Shown here: piece by piece, positions 22,077 to 31,714 of the stretch | Numbering within the stretch: the first letter of the stretch is position 1 | Layout: every line of letters begins with the position of its first letter | DNA from: Algoriphagus faecimaris | Lineage (GTDB): Bacteria > Bacteroidota > Bacteroidia > Cytophagales > Cyclobacteriaceae | Assembly: GCF_900101705.1 (NCBI RefSeq) | Contig: NZ_FNAC01000043.1 | Span: forward strand, 1 to 40,286 | Direction of reading: 5' to 3' | DNA: 40,286 nt | Program-made: the position numbers and the translations under genes | The notes under the pieces: model-generated | Told to the model about the DNA's origin: nothing | Seen by the model: only the letters and a program-made list of their open reading frames with translations | Databases searched by the model: none

Positions 22077-22846
22077 GAACCATCATACATCCAAAGGTAA
22101 CGCTCGTCGGCGCAGGACCTGGCGATCCGGAATTGATCACTTTAAAGGGGATTTTGGCGCTAAATACCGCTGATGTGGTCTTATATGACGCCTTGATCGA
22201 TCCCGTTTTGCTGAAGCATGCACCGAAGTCTGCTTTAAAAATCTTCGTGGGAAAACGGGTCGGAAAGCATCATACCCCTCAGGAGGATACCAATCAACTT
22301 TGTGTGGAATTGGCCAAAAAGCACGGGCACGTAGTACGGCTAAAAGGGGGAGATCCTTTTGTATTTGGCCGTGGAGGAGAGGAGATTGATTATATCGAAA
22401 CCTTTGGAATTGCTACTGCAGTGGTTCCAGGAATCACTTCCGCCGTGGCAGTCCCAGCCAATGCCGGAATTCCTGTTACCAAAAGAGGTGTTTCGGAGAG
22501 TTTCTGGGTAATCACGGGGACGACCTCAACTCGTGAGCTTTCTCGGGATGTGGCTTTGGCAGCCCAAAGTACGGCTACGGTGGTCATCCTTATGGGAACC
22601 AAAAAGCTCTCCGAAATTGCCCAAACCTTTTGCAAAAAAGGAAAGGAAAATTTACCGATTGCCATTATCCAAAGTGGTACCACCCGCGAGGAGAAAGTTA
22701 CTGCTGGATTTATTCATGATATCGAGCAGAAGGCGGAGGAGGATCAAGTGGAAGCCCCTGCAATAATTATCATCGGAGAAGTGGTACGGGAAAGTTTGCG
22801 TTTGGCGGAGGTGTACCGGGAATTTGTGAAAATGGAAATACGGTAA
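22073..22846 (+). CDS. cobA: Uroporphyrinogen-III C-methyltransferase
   Basis: 257 residues. SAM-dependent tetrapyrrole methylase motifs are VGAGPGDPELITLKG (about residues 11-25), VVRLKGGDPFVFGRGGEE (about 86-103) and VVPGITSAVAVPANAGIP (about 119-136). The enzyme methylates uroporphyrinogen III at C2 and C7 to precorrin-2, the first step to siroheme for the sulfite reductase encoded just upstream. The ATGA overlap with that gene indicates translational coupling. Confidence 0.95.
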   Translation: MRTIIHPKVTLVGAGPGDPELITLKGILALNTADVVLYDALIDPVLLKHAPKSALKIFVGKRVGKHHTPQEDTNQLCVELAKKHGHVVRLKGGDPFVFGRGGEEIDYIETFGIATAVVPGITSAVAVPANAGIPVTKRGVSESFWVITGTTSTRELSRDVALAAQSTATVVILMGTKKLSEIAQTFCKKGKENLPIAIIQSGTTREEKVTAGFIHDIEQKAEEDQVEAPAIIIIGEVVRESLRLAEVYREFVKMEIR

Positions 22847-23016
22847 AAACACACTTTGCGAAATACCGTAGAAATACACTTCGCTTCGCTCAGTGAAATA
22901 TGCTCCCTGGGGTCGCAATATATAACGAAGACCAGTTATTTAATTATTTCGCTCGACGAAATCGAGCTTATTTCTAATGTATTTCAACTGTATTTCTATT
23001 CTTAAATCTCTAAAAA
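22847..23016. repeat. GAAATA-type repeat between cobA and the siroheme synthase gene
   Basis: The 170-nt gap is filled with GAAATAC/GTATTTC words in both orientations and CACTTCGCTTCGCTCAGTG. It is the same kind of element as at 18345, in 5245-6240 and in 39686-39942. Confidence 0.6.
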
Positions 23017-23631
23017 ATGAACCATCTATATCCGATTTTCCTCAAAGTTCACGAGCTCAATGTTTTGCTGATTGGTGGAGGATTTGTGGCGACAGAGAAA
23101 CTGGAGTTTTTGCTGAAATCCAGCCCCGAAGCTCAGGTGACCGTGGTCTCAAAAATGTTCCGTCCTGAGTTTTTGGCTTTAGCCGAAGGCCGGGATACGG
23201 TGACATTAATCGAAGATGCTTATGACCAAAAGTATCTCGGGGGCAAACACATTGTCATCGCGGCAACAGATGATAAGAAGGTAAACCGACAAATCCGAGA
23301 CGAAGCCAAGGAGCGTTTTCTTCTGGTTAATGTCGCGGACACGCCGGAGCTTTGTGATTTTTACTTGGGAGGCATTGTAACCAAAGGAAATCTCAAAATC
23401 GCCATCTCTACCAATGGCAAGTCTCCGACTACTGCCAAGCGTCTTCGACAGCTATTGGAGGAGGTTTTACCCGAGGAAATCGATGATTTGCTGGAAAATC
23501 TCAATGCTTATCGAGCCACCTTGAAGGGGGATTTTGAATACAAAGTCAAAGCGATGAACGAGGTAACAGAAGGTTTGGTGAGGAGAGAGTCTAGCGATGA
23601 GATGCGCGACTCTGTAAGTTGTAAAGGGTAA
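23017..23631 (+). CDS. Precorrin-2 dehydrogenase / sirohydrochlorin ferrochelatase (CysG N-terminal type)
   Basis: 204 residues. The N-terminal NAD-binding fold shows VLLIGGGFVATEKLEFLL (about residues 12-29), then VNVADTPELCDFYLGGIV and ISTNGKSPTTAKRLRQLLEE, typical of the MET8/CysG N-terminal family. It oxidises precorrin-2 and inserts iron to give siroheme. Together with cobA it makes up what a fused CysG does in enterobacteria. The end is followed by a convergent terminator shared with dnaN. Confidence 0.92.
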   Translation: MNHLYPIFLKVHELNVLLIGGGFVATEKLEFLLKSSPEAQVTVVSKMFRPEFLALAEGRDTVTLIEDAYDQKYLGGKHIVIAATDDKKVNRQIRDEAKERFLLVNVADTPELCDFYLGGIVTKGNLKIAISTNGKSPTTAKRLRQLLEEVLPEEIDDLLENLNAYRATLKGDFEYKVKAMNEVTEGLVRRESSDEMRDSVSCKG

Positions 23632-23767
23632 GTTGTCAATGTGATTTTAAAAAAAAGTTAGTCAAAATCAAACTTTAAGTTCCGATTATGTGATATTTTA
23701 CACGTTTTAGTCAGATAAAGCGTGATTTTTAGGCCGTGAATGGACTTTTACTTCGTTTTGACCAAAA

Positions 23768-23793
23768 AAAAGCCCAGGTTTTCATCCGGGCTC
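23768..23793 (-). terminator. dnaN terminator
   Basis: On the minus strand, AGCCCGG (from 23792) pairs with CCTGGGCT (to 23771) with one bulge and is followed by TTTTTTT. It lies about 20 nt after the dnaN stop and between convergent genes. Confidence 0.75.
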
Positions 23794-23813
23794 TTTGGGT
23801 TGGTGGTGGTTTT

Positions 23814-24938
23814 TTACACGTAATTATTAAGCATCACTGGCATGACAAGCATGAGGATGTCTTCATTTTCATCTTGCTCAGCCGGAAGGATCAATCCTGC
23901 GCGATTAGGGGCAGAAAATTTCAAGCTGACTTCTTTGCAAGAAAGATTGTTTAGCATTTCTACCAAAAACTTAGCGTTGAAGCCGATTTCAATATCTTCT
24001 CCATCGTGCTCGCAAGAAAGTCGCTCATTGGCCTCATTAGAGAAGTCAAGATCTTCTGCAGAAATCATCAATTCCGAACCGGTCAATTTCAAGCGAACCT
24101 GATGTGTGGTCTTATTGGCATAGATCGCAATTCGTCGGAGTGAACTCAACAAATCCTGACGATCGATGGTCATGATATTGGGATTGTCCGCAGGGATGAC
24201 ATTTTCATAATCTGGAAAACGCTCATCAATCAGCCTACAGATCATTTTGATACTATTAAACTTAAAGTAGGCATTTGACTGATTGAACTCCACACTCACC
24301 GGTACATTTTCGGAAGGAAGGGTAGATTTAAGCAGGTTGAGCGCCTTGCGTGGAATGATCAAGCTGGCTGGACTGGCAGATGCAATGTCAACTCTTCTAT
24401 AGCGAACCAATCGGTGACCGTCAGTGGCCACAAAAGTGGTATTGGTATCACTCAGATTGATATAAACTCCAGTCATCGCAGGGCGAAGTTCGTCAGAGCT
24501 AGTTGCGAAAATCGTATTGGATACCGCGCTGGAAAGCACTTCAGTAGACATGTCTACAGTGGTAGCATTGCTGACGGTAGGGATTTTTGGGAAGTCAGTG
24601 GCATTTTCACCGGCTAGGCGATAGCGACCGTTATCAGAACTGATTTCCACTGCGTAGGTGTCATGATCAATACTGAAGGTAACCGGTTGCTCTGGTAGAT
24701 TCTTCAAGGTATCGATCAGAATTCGAGCAGGCACAGCGATGTTTCCATCTTCTTTAGCCTCCACGTGAATTTCTGTAATCATGGAGGTCTGCAGATCCGA
24801 TGCGGTAATGGTCAATACGGAATCTTTGATCTCAAAAAGGAAATTTTCCAAGATGGGTACCACAGGGTTGGTCGTAACCACACCGTTGATAGCCGATAGC
24901 TGCTTTAAAAGAGCAGAAGAGGAAACAATAAATTTCAT
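23814..24938 (-). CDS. dnaN: DNA polymerase III beta subunit (sliding clamp)
   Basis: 374 residues, the standard length. It begins MKFIVSSSALLKQLSAINGV, contains RLVRYRRVDI and the LSSLRRIAIYANKT region, and ends LMLVMPVMLNNYV, with the C-terminal M-P-(M/V) segment that lines the partner-binding pocket. It forms the ring-shaped homodimeric processivity clamp. The gene stands apart from dnaA and dnaA boxes are not evident nearby, so the replication origin is not marked here. Confidence 0.97.
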   Translation of the reverse strand: MKFIVSSSALLKQLSAINGVVTTNPVVPILENFLFEIKDSVLTITASDLQTSMITEIHVEAKEDGNIAVPARILIDTLKNLPEQPVTFSIDHDTYAVEISSDNGRYRLAGENATDFPKIPTVSNATTVDMSTEVLSSAVSNTIFATSSDELRPAMTGVYINLSDTNTTFVATDGHRLVRYRRVDIASASPASLIIPRKALNLLKSTLPSENVPVSVEFNQSNAYFKFNSIKMICRLIDERFPDYENVIPADNPNIMTIDRQDLLSSLRRIAIYANKTTHQVRLKLTGSELMISAEDLDFSNEANERLSCEHDGEDIEIGFNAKFLVEMLNNLSCKEVSLKFSAPNRAGLILPAEQDENEDILMLVMPVMLNNYV

Positions 24939-25065
24939 ATCGTAGGGCTTATTTGATTTTTACTTTTTGAATGGGGGTAAATTTATAAATAAAATCCAAT
25001 TGCATGGGGAGGAAGTGGCATTAGAAATAAAATAAATTGCATCTTTTACCGCTTTTTTCCCTCGT

Positions 25066-26751
25066 TTATTTTTTTGAATATTTTCTCCGGCGGAAAAATG
25101 ATATCAATGAGCCGATCATCAAGAGGCTTAAAACAGGTCCTAAAACATTGATAAGCTGCCAATAGCTCTTTTGTTGGGCGATTTTGGCACGGTTGAGTGG
25201 ACGAATCTGAAAACTCCTCGTACGGCTGGCAATGATTCCCTCAGGATTGGTGAGGTATTGACTGAGATTTCGCAAGAATAACTTATTTGCAAAAATCACC
25301 TGATTGAATGGGTCATCGCCTAAGTTGAGTGGACTTCCAGTGACAGGGTCAGCTTGACTTTGAAAAATCTCTCCGTCTCCTATGACGACCACTTTTCCTT
25401 CTCCACTTTCTTTGAAGCCTTGTGGATCAAATCCTTCGGGAAGAAAACGATTTTTAAATAAAGAAGTAAACTCTCCCTCCAATAGGTAAGCAAGAGGGAG
25501 GCGCTTCTGGTTATAGGCATTCAAATCAGGCTCTTGCTCCATGTCTCGAAAGCCGACTCGAACTGGAGCCGGCAAAACTCGGGAATTATCAGAACTGAAA
25601 AGCAAAGGCGTTTTTTTGATGCCTTTTGCCATCACCGTATCGAGGCTACTGGCAAATCGAAGATAGACCACATCTAGTCCCTTGGTGACAGGGTGGGATT
25701 GCATACGGGTGGCTTGAATATAAAAGGGCCAAGGCAAGGGTACAAGCTGTTCCTGATCTCCAAAATTTCCACCTACCACGGGAAAATAACCAAAATTTAG
25801 ATCCTGAATAAGGTCTTTATTGACCCGAACACCATACTTGAAAAGCAAATTTTCCAATCCGTTTTCAAATGGCATCGCTAAAGTACCGTCATTGCCACCT
25901 GCTTGGGAAACATCTACAGCTGTGCCATCTGTTAGTACGACTAGGTTTCCTCCGTGCATGACATATTGATCGAGAAGGTAAATTTCCCGCTCAGAAAATG
26001 ATGCTCTGGGTCCTTGAATAAATAGGATTTTAAAATTGATGAGGTCTTCCACAGTTCTTGCCTGCTCTAGCGGGACCTTAAAGACTTCAAAATCCCCATC
26101 AAGCGCCTCGACTAATCCATACCCCTCATCCTCGCTCATTTCACCATGCCCCATAATCATTGCAAGGGCATTCTCGCCAGACTGGGTTAGTTTTCGGATA
26201 GCATTGGCCAGTTCAAATTCTAGGTTTTCAATGGACTGATTGAGGATTTGATCTTCGCTCATGCCCATTTCCCCTTTAAGAATGAGTGCTCCGGTTTCAT
26301 ATTCCTCATTGTAAACCAAGATGCCTGGAAATACCAACTCAGTACGCTGTCCACCGGTTTGTCTGATGCGCAAATTGGTAGGATTGATGCCGTAGTTGGC
26401 CAAGTCTACGACGAAATCTTCCTGCTCCTCAGCGGGAAGTGTCAGGGGGTCAAAATAGGAAAAGGTGATTTTTTCAGGGCTATAGGCATTAAAAGTACGA
26501 ACCGTTTCTTCAATTGATTTTTGCAAGCGGCGCATTCCACCGGGAAGGTTTTCTCCGGTCAGTAAGATTTCTACATGAAGAGGTTCTTGGATTTCTGACA
26601 AAATCTCCTCAGAGGCAGGGTGGAGAGAGTAGCGCTTTTCTTCTGTAAGATCAATTCGAAATACCAGAAATTGGCTTAACAAAAAAAGCAAGAAAAGGCC
26701 CCCAAAAAGGAGTCCTAAATGAAAAAGGCTATGTTGGCGTAGTGGCTTCAT
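25066..26751 (-). CDS. gldG: Gliding motility-associated ABC transporter substrate-binding protein GldG
   Basis: 561 residues. An N-terminal membrane anchor (FHLGLLFGGLFLLFLLSQFL, about residues 10-29) is followed by the GldG signature start TEEKRYSLHPASEEILSEI. A large extracytoplasmic domain contains IMGHGEMSEDEGYGL and LIQGPRASFSE-like segments. A C-terminal membrane helix (NVLGPVLSLLMIGSLISFF) and a Lys/Arg tail end it. It overlaps gldF by 4 nt. GldA, GldF and GldG form an ABC complex required for gliding in Flavobacterium; in many Bacteroidota it is kept without proven gliding. Confidence 0.93.
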   Translation of the reverse strand: MKPLRQHSLFHLGLLFGGLFLLFLLSQFLVFRIDLTEEKRYSLHPASEEILSEIQEPLHVEILLTGENLPGGMRRLQKSIEETVRTFNAYSPEKITFSYFDPLTLPAEEQEDFVVDLANYGINPTNLRIRQTGGQRTELVFPGILVYNEEYETGALILKGEMGMSEDQILNQSIENLEFELANAIRKLTQSGENALAMIMGHGEMSEDEGYGLVEALDGDFEVFKVPLEQARTVEDLINFKILFIQGPRASFSEREIYLLDQYVMHGGNLVVLTDGTAVDVSQAGGNDGTLAMPFENGLENLLFKYGVRVNKDLIQDLNFGYFPVVGGNFGDQEQLVPLPWPFYIQATRMQSHPVTKGLDVVYLRFASSLDTVMAKGIKKTPLLFSSDNSRVLPAPVRVGFRDMEQEPDLNAYNQKRLPLAYLLEGEFTSLFKNRFLPEGFDPQGFKESGEGKVVVIGDGEIFQSQADPVTGSPLNLGDDPFNQVIFANKLFLRNLSQYLTNPEGIIASRTRSFQIRPLNRAKIAQQKSYWQLINVLGPVLSLLMIGSLISFFRRRKYSKK

Positions 26752-27467
26752 TTGTTTTTCAAGACTAAAACTGACAATCCCAAAAACAACCAGATCATCC
26801 CAATCAGAAAGAAGATATCCCCCGAATCAATCACCCCACGGCTCAAGTTGATGTAATGAAAGCTCAAGCTGATTTCTTCTATCCAGTAGGACCAAGCACC
26901 GAGTGAAAGATCAGCCAAAGCGGAAAACCCAAAGTAAAGCACGAAACACAGAAATACGCCTAAAACAAAGGCCACTACTTGCTGTGTGCTCAGGGAAGAG
27001 GAAAATATGCCTACCGCACCAAACACAGCTCCGATCATTAGCAAGCCAATCCAACTTCCAAAAAAACCAGCCTGATCCAAATTACCAGCAGGCTCTCCCA
27101 ACTGTATGATGCTGAAATAATAAACTAGGGTAGGAATCACTGCAAGTAAAATCAAAAGCAGTAAAGCCAGGTATTTTGCAAGGATAATTTGAATTAAAGA
27201 CAGGGGAGAGGTTCTCAATAATTCCCATGTATTATTTTTTCGCTCCTCTGCTATTGCCCGCATCGAAAGTGCAGGGATCAAAAACGTGAAAACGTAAGGA
27301 GTATAGGTGAAAAGAGGTTCTAAATCCGCGTAGCCATAATCTAAAACACTTGTTTCTGGAAAAACCCAAACGATCAATCCCATGGCCACCAGAAACATCG
27401 CCAAAATCAAGTAGCCCAATAGGCTACCGAAAAACGCGTTGATTTCTTTCAAAAAGAGGCTTTTCAT
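26748..27467 (-). CDS. gldF: Gliding motility-associated ABC transporter permease GldF
   Basis: 239 residues with about six membrane segments. It begins MKSLFLKEINAFFGSLLGYL and has the conserved ABC-2 segment SMRAIAEERKNNTWELL (about residues 62-78) with SPLSLIQIILAKYLALL after it. It forms the membrane channel with GldA as ATPase and GldG as partner. Co-translated with gldG through the ATGA overlap. Its upstream region is an imperfect tandem repeat. Confidence 0.92.
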   Translation of the reverse strand: MKSLFLKEINAFFGSLLGYLILAMFLVAMGLIVWVFPETSVLDYGYADLEPLFTYTPYVFTFLIPALSMRAIAEERKNNTWELLRTSPLSLIQIILAKYLALLLLILLAVIPTLVYYFSIIQLGEPAGNLDQAGFFGSWIGLLMIGAVFGAVGIFSSSLSTQQVVAFVLGVFLCFVLYFGFSALADLSLGAWSYWIEEISLSFHYINLSRGVIDSGDIFFLIGMIWLFLGLSVLVLKNK

Positions 27468-27676
27468 GTGTTTATAATTGTCTTTTAGCGGTCACATGGA
27501 ATCTCGCAATTATAATCATCCCGGTGTGTGACGGGTACGTCATGCTCGATTTCATGTGTTTATAATTTGATTTTTAATGGCCACCCCGAATAGTCGGGGC
27601 AGGCTATGGAATCTTCGCAAGCATTCCCCGATCCATCGGGGCATCCCACTGTGTGTCGCTTGCGTCGTACTCGATT
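27468..27676. repeat. Imperfect tandem repeat between gldA and gldF
   Basis: Two units begin CATGTGTTTATAATT (at 27466 and 27555) and end near a CTCGATTT word, with matching internal words (ATGGAATCT, GTGTGTG/GTGTGTC). The second unit has gained CCCCGAATAGTCGGGG and CCCCGATCCATCGGGG hairpins. No coding content. Confidence 0.6.
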
Positions 27677-28582
27677 TCATTTCGTGATTTCTCTAAATAA
27701 TTCTTCCAGATTTTTCTTAGACTGTCCGAGATTAACTAGGGTAAGGTCCCGTTCTTGCAAAAGAATTAAAATCGCTTTACGGGACTGAACGGCATCCTTT
27801 ACTTGAATTCGGATTTCCTTTTTTCCTTTTTTTCCAAATTGAGCTTGCCCCAACTGTTCAAACCATTCCAACTCTAACTCTTCCTCCGTTTCCAAAATCA
27901 GCTGAATTTCTTGATGATTGGATTGAAGGTTTTCTAAGCTGTCCGCCGCTAAGATTTTACCTTTATTAATGATGACGACATCTTTGCAAATAGCTTCGAC
28001 CTCCTGCATGATGTGAGTGGAAAGGATAAGTGTTTTGTCCTGAGCGACTTCTTGGATCAGCATTCGGATATCAGCCAGCTGATTGGGGTCGAGACCGGTC
28101 GTAGGTTCATCCAGAATCACCACTTTAGGATCGTGAATAAGTGCTTTTGCCAAGCCTACCCGCTGCTGATAGCCTTTGGAAAGTTGCCCAATTTTCTTGT
28201 GTTGCTCCGGTAATAATCCAGTTTTCTCAAGCATTTCTTGCAGTCGAGCCTGTAATCGACTACCTGAAAGTCCATATAAGCCCCCGGCAAAAGCCAGAAA
28301 TTCTCTGACATACATGTCTGAATAGAGGGGGTTTTTCTCTGGTAAGTAGCCGATCAAAGGAGCCAACTTTTTGGGATGGAGCAAAGCGTCTTCTCCAAGA
28401 ACTTTAACCTGACCACCATCAGCAGGGATGTATCCCGTGATGATCTTCATTGTGGTGGATTTGCCTGCTCCATTGGGGCCTAAAAATCCCAAAATCCTTC
28501 CTTTTTCGGCCGTGAATGAAACTTCATCCAAGGCTTTTTGGGAACCGTAATTTTTACATAATTGAGAGACTTCTAAGGACAT
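27677..28582 (-). CDS. gldA: Gliding motility-associated ABC transporter ATP-binding protein GldA
   Basis: 301 residues. Walker A is GPNGAGKSTTMK (about residues 34-45), the signature is LSKGYQQRVGLAKAL (about 133-147), Walker B is VVILDEPTTGLDP (about 153-165), and the switch His is in LSTHIMQEVE. The C-terminal extension matches GldA-length proteins. It powers the GldFG membrane complex. It reads in the same direction as gldF and gldG, separated by about 210 nt of repeat. Confidence 0.93.
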   Translation of the reverse strand: MSLEVSQLCKNYGSQKALDEVSFTAEKGRILGFLGPNGAGKSTTMKIITGYIPADGGQVKVLGEDALLHPKKLAPLIGYLPEKNPLYSDMYVREFLAFAGGLYGLSGSRLQARLQEMLEKTGLLPEQHKKIGQLSKGYQQRVGLAKALIHDPKVVILDEPTTGLDPNQLADIRMLIQEVAQDKTLILSTHIMQEVEAICKDVVIINKGKILAADSLENLQSNHQEIQLILETEEELELEWFEQLGQAQFGKKGKKEIRIQVKDAVQSRKAILILLQERDLTLVNLGQSKKNLEELFREITK

Positions 28583-28734
28583 AGGCGATAAAAGAGACCA
28601 ACCGGGAGTTCACCCGCATGGCAAAGGGCAAAAACCCGGTTGAGAAGGTCTAGGACAAAAATAGACAATGAGCATCGAAAGGCAAGATTTTTAAAAACCT
28701 TTCACGTTCTAATTCCAGTCGGAAATGGAAGGGA

Positions 28735-30021
28735 TTAATCCAATCCCTCCATGTAATCTACTGCGAAATAGCTTAATGCACGAACTCCGAGAATAAATCC
28801 ACTTTCATCAATGAAGAAATCAGGTGTGTGATGTGAAGGGGTAGTCAACGGATCTCCACCTTTTTTCATTCCTCCTAGAAAGATGAAGAACCCGGGCTTT
28901 TCTCGCTGGAAAAAGCTAAAATCCTCCGCTCCAGTGGTAGGTGGCATGGCGATGACATTTTCTTCTCCGGCAGCGGCGATCATAGAAGGCGTGATTTTCT
29001 GGGTGAGCTCAGGCGGATTTACCGTGGAGGGGTAGAGTTTTTCGATCTGCACATCAGCTTTTGCTCCGGCACTTTCTGCAATATGGGTAATGACTTCTGT
29101 GATGCGACGATGTACGAGTACCTGCTGTTCGTCGCCGAAAGTTCGGATCGTTCCGATCATTTTTACTTCCTCGGGGATAATGTTATGTCTGATTCCGCCG
29201 TGAATTGCCCCTATGGTGACCACGGCTGGGTTTTCGGTGATATTGACATTTCTGGACAGGATAGTCTGTAATCCCATGACTGCTTGGGAAGCAGTGACGA
29301 TGGGGTCCACACTTGACCATGGGGTCGCTCCATGAGCTTGTGTGCCTGATATAGTCACGTTCAGATTGTCCACAGCAGCCATGAATGGTCCGGATCGGTA
29401 TCCGATTTTTCCCGCTTCAATCTGCGACCAAATATGTAAACCAAAGATAGCATCTACATCTTCCATGACGCCTTCTTTGACCATCAGCTCTGCGCCAAAA
29501 ATATCCGCATCGAAAACTCCTTCTTCGGCAGGTTGGAAAATAAATTTAACAGAGCCTTTCAACTCATCTTTCATCCCTGCCATTACTTCGGCCACCCCCA
29601 TCAAAATCGCCACATGCGAATCGTGTCCACAGGCATGCATGACGCCGGTTTCTTGTCCGTTGTAAGTGGCCGTATTGACTGATTTAAAGGGGAGGTCATT
29701 TCGCTCCGTGACGGGTAATGCGTCCATATCTGCGCGTAAAGCTACCATGGGGCCAGGTTTTCCGCCTTTTAATACACCTACTACTCCTGTGACGGCTACA
29801 TTTTCGGTGACTTCCATTCCTAAGGAGCGAAGGTGGTCTGCTACTATCTTAGCTGTTCGGACTTCCTGATTTCCCAACTCGGGATATTTATGAAAATCTC
29901 TTCGCCATTCGATGACTTTGGATTCAATTTCATTGGCTTTTTGATCGATTTCTGATCGAAGATGGCTCTGGCCAAAGGCTGAGATTGAGAAGAAGAAAAA
30001 GAGGATAAATATATTTTTCAT
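28735..30021 (-). CDS. M20-family N-acyl-amino-acid amidohydrolase, exported, copy A
   Basis: 428 residues with a Sec signal, MKNIFILFFFFSISAFGQS. The M20D metal site is visible: MHACGHDSHVAILMGVAEVM (about residues 128-147), IFQPAEEG with the catalytic Glu pair, and late metal His in THHTPDFF-like context (SHHTPDFF). HGGIRHNIIPE and TGAEDFSFF are also family hallmarks. Such enzymes release fatty or acetyl groups from N-acyl amino acids or split hippurate-like amides, probably in the periplasm. A close paralogue lies directly upstream at 30428. Confidence 0.93.
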   Translation of the reverse strand: MKNIFILFFFFSISAFGQSHLRSEIDQKANEIESKVIEWRRDFHKYPELGNQEVRTAKIVADHLRSLGMEVTENVAVTGVVGVLKGGKPGPMVALRADMDALPVTERNDLPFKSVNTATYNGQETGVMHACGHDSHVAILMGVAEVMAGMKDELKGSVKFIFQPAEEGVFDADIFGAELMVKEGVMEDVDAIFGLHIWSQIEAGKIGYRSGPFMAAVDNLNVTISGTQAHGATPWSSVDPIVTASQAVMGLQTILSRNVNITENPAVVTIGAIHGGIRHNIIPEEVKMIGTIRTFGDEQQVLVHRRITEVITHIAESAGAKADVQIEKLYPSTVNPPELTQKITPSMIAAAGEENVIAMPPTTGAEDFSFFQREKPGFFIFLGGMKKGGDPLTTPSHHTPDFFIDESGFILGVRALSYFAVDYMEGLD

Positions 30022-30081
30022 ATTCAGATGGTGAGGTTGTAACTTTTAAATATACGAAAACACTTTCCCTTTCAATGAAAG

Positions 30082-30385
30082 AGGCTGTCTCAAAAAGTCT
30101 TCTATGGTTTGCCCGAGCAGAGTCGAAGTGTGTTATTTCGAAAAAAAAGAAGAAGGGCTTCGACTCCGCTCAGCCTGACAATGGTTCGACTTCGCTCAGC
30201 ATGACAGTACCTCGACTTCGCTCAGCCTGACAATAATTTGACTCCACTCAGCCTGACACCAATTAGAATTTTTTTGTTGTGGAGCATAGTCTAAGCTCTT
30301 ATTTAGCGGGTCAACACATATTCCGATTTGGAGACAACCGGCTCTCAAGTGCTCAATAGGATAAAATGAACTTATGAGACAGACT
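30082..30385. repeat. 304-bp inverted-repeat-bounded element with GACTTCGCTCAGCCTGACA tandem units
   Basis: AGGCTGTCTCA (30082-30092) and its near complement TGAGACAGACT (30375-30385) bound the gap between the two amidohydrolase genes. Inside are about four copies of a 26-bp unit with CGACTTCGCTCAGCCTGACA (about 30151-30257). The last 60 bp (CTCTCAAGTGCTCAA to TTATGAGACAG) match the end of the element at 32563. No gene is present. Confidence 0.65.
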
Positions 30386-30427
30386 CCAGTCACTTTTCTT
30401 TATCGTTTTGGAAAATAAAAATACCTT

Positions 30428-31714
30428 TTATTGATTCATATAATCCACCACAAAATAACTCATCACCTTTAAGCCTAGGATGAAACCACTTTCGTCAATG
30501 TAAAAATCAGGAGTATGATGAGAAGGGGTCTTGGTGGGATCGCCTCCTTTTTTCATTCCCCCGAGGGATACAAATAGTCCTGGTTTCTCACGCTGATAGA
30601 AGCTGAAGTCTTCCGCACCTGTGATCAGGGGATTAGTGAGCACATTTCCTTCCCCTGCTGCAGCGAGAATGGTTGGCCCCATTTTTTCGGTAAGCTCTGG
30701 ATCATTTACCGTGGCAGGGTACATTTTTTTGATACGTACATCGGCTTTTGCGCCAGCACTCTCAGCAATATGAGTAGCTATTTCGGTGATTCTTTTGTGG
30801 ACAAGTGCCTGCTGCTCATCTCCAAAAGTCCGGATAGTTCCGATCATATCCACTTTTTCCGGTATGATATTGTGTCGGATCCCTCCATGAATCGCCCCAA
30901 TGGTGACGATGGCAGGAGCTTGAGTAATATTTACATTACGGGCGATGATGGTCTGTAAACCGTTGATGATTTGAGCAGAGGTGACGATTGGGTCCACCCC
31001 TGACCAAGGAGAAGCACCATGGGCCTGGGTGCCCTGTACCGTGATTTCTAGCTCGTCCACACCGGCCAAGGCTGGACCAGATCGATATCCAATTTTACCG
31101 ACTTCCATTTGGGAGCCAATGTGCAGCCCAAATACTGCATCAACATCCTCCATGACCCCTTCTTCGACCATCTGTTTAGCGCCCCAAGTGGCCACACCCG
31201 GCTCATTGATGCCTTCTTCTGCAGGTTGAAAGATAAACTTCACATTCCCCTTCAATTCATCCTTCATGCTGGCCAGAATCTCCGCCACTCCCATGAGAAT
31301 TGCCACATGGGTATCGTGTCCGCAAGCGTGCATGACTCCTGTTTCCTGTCCATTGTAGGTGGTGGTCACTGTGGACTTGAAGGGTAAATCAACCCGCTCA
31401 GTTACCGGAAGAGCATCCATGTCGGCCCGCAAGGCTACAGTGGGCCCGGGCTTCCCACCTCTAAGATAGCCAACTACTCCAGTGATGGCTACCTCCTCGG
31501 TCACTTCTATGCCCAAAGAGCGAAGATGATCTGCCACCTTTTTTGCAGTTTGGAATTCTTGATTTCCCAGCTCAGGATTTTGATGGATGTCACGACGCCA
31601 TTCGATGACTTTGGACTCAATATCTTGGGCTTTTTGATCGATCGTCGGTCTAAGGCTAGATTGGCCAAATGCCACACTTGCCATAAGAAATAAGGGTAAA
31701 ATTAATTTTTTCAT
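30428..31714 (-). CDS. M20-family N-acyl-amino-acid amidohydrolase, exported, copy B
   Basis: 428 residues, same length as copy A and highly similar throughout, so a tandem duplication is evident. Signal MKKLILPLFLMASVAFGQS; metal motifs MHACGHDTHVAILMGVAEIL, IFQPAEEGINEP, HGGIRHNIIPE, ITGAEDFSFYQRE and SHHTPDFYIDESG. Differences cluster in surface segments, for example NEPGVATWGAKQ against FDADIFGAEL, which could alter substrate preference. The two genes are separated by a repeat element rather than being tightly coupled. Confidence 0.93.
   Translation of the reverse strand: MKKLILPLFLMASVAFGQSSLRPTIDQKAQDIESKVIEWRRDIHQNPELGNQEFQTAKKVADHLRSLGIEVTEEVAITGVVGYLRGGKPGPTVALRADMDALPVTERVDLPFKSTVTTTYNGQETGVMHACGHDTHVAILMGVAEILASMKDELKGNVKFIFQPAEEGINEPGVATWGAKQMVEEGVMEDVDAVFGLHIGSQMEVGKIGYRSGPALAGVDELEITVQGTQAHGASPWSGVDPIVTSAQIINGLQTIIARNVNITQAPAIVTIGAIHGGIRHNIIPEKVDMIGTIRTFGDEQQALVHKRITEIATHIAESAGAKADVRIKKMYPATVNDPELTEKMGPTILAAAGEGNVLTNPLITGAEDFSFYQREKPGLFVSLGGMKKGGDPTKTPSHHTPDFYIDESGFILGLKVMSYFVVDYMNQ

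Noticed and set aside
23814..24938. Replication origin next to dnaN
   Set aside because: No dnaA gene, no cluster of DnaA boxes and no AT-rich origin-like region were seen; dnaN is often away from the origin in Bacteroidota.
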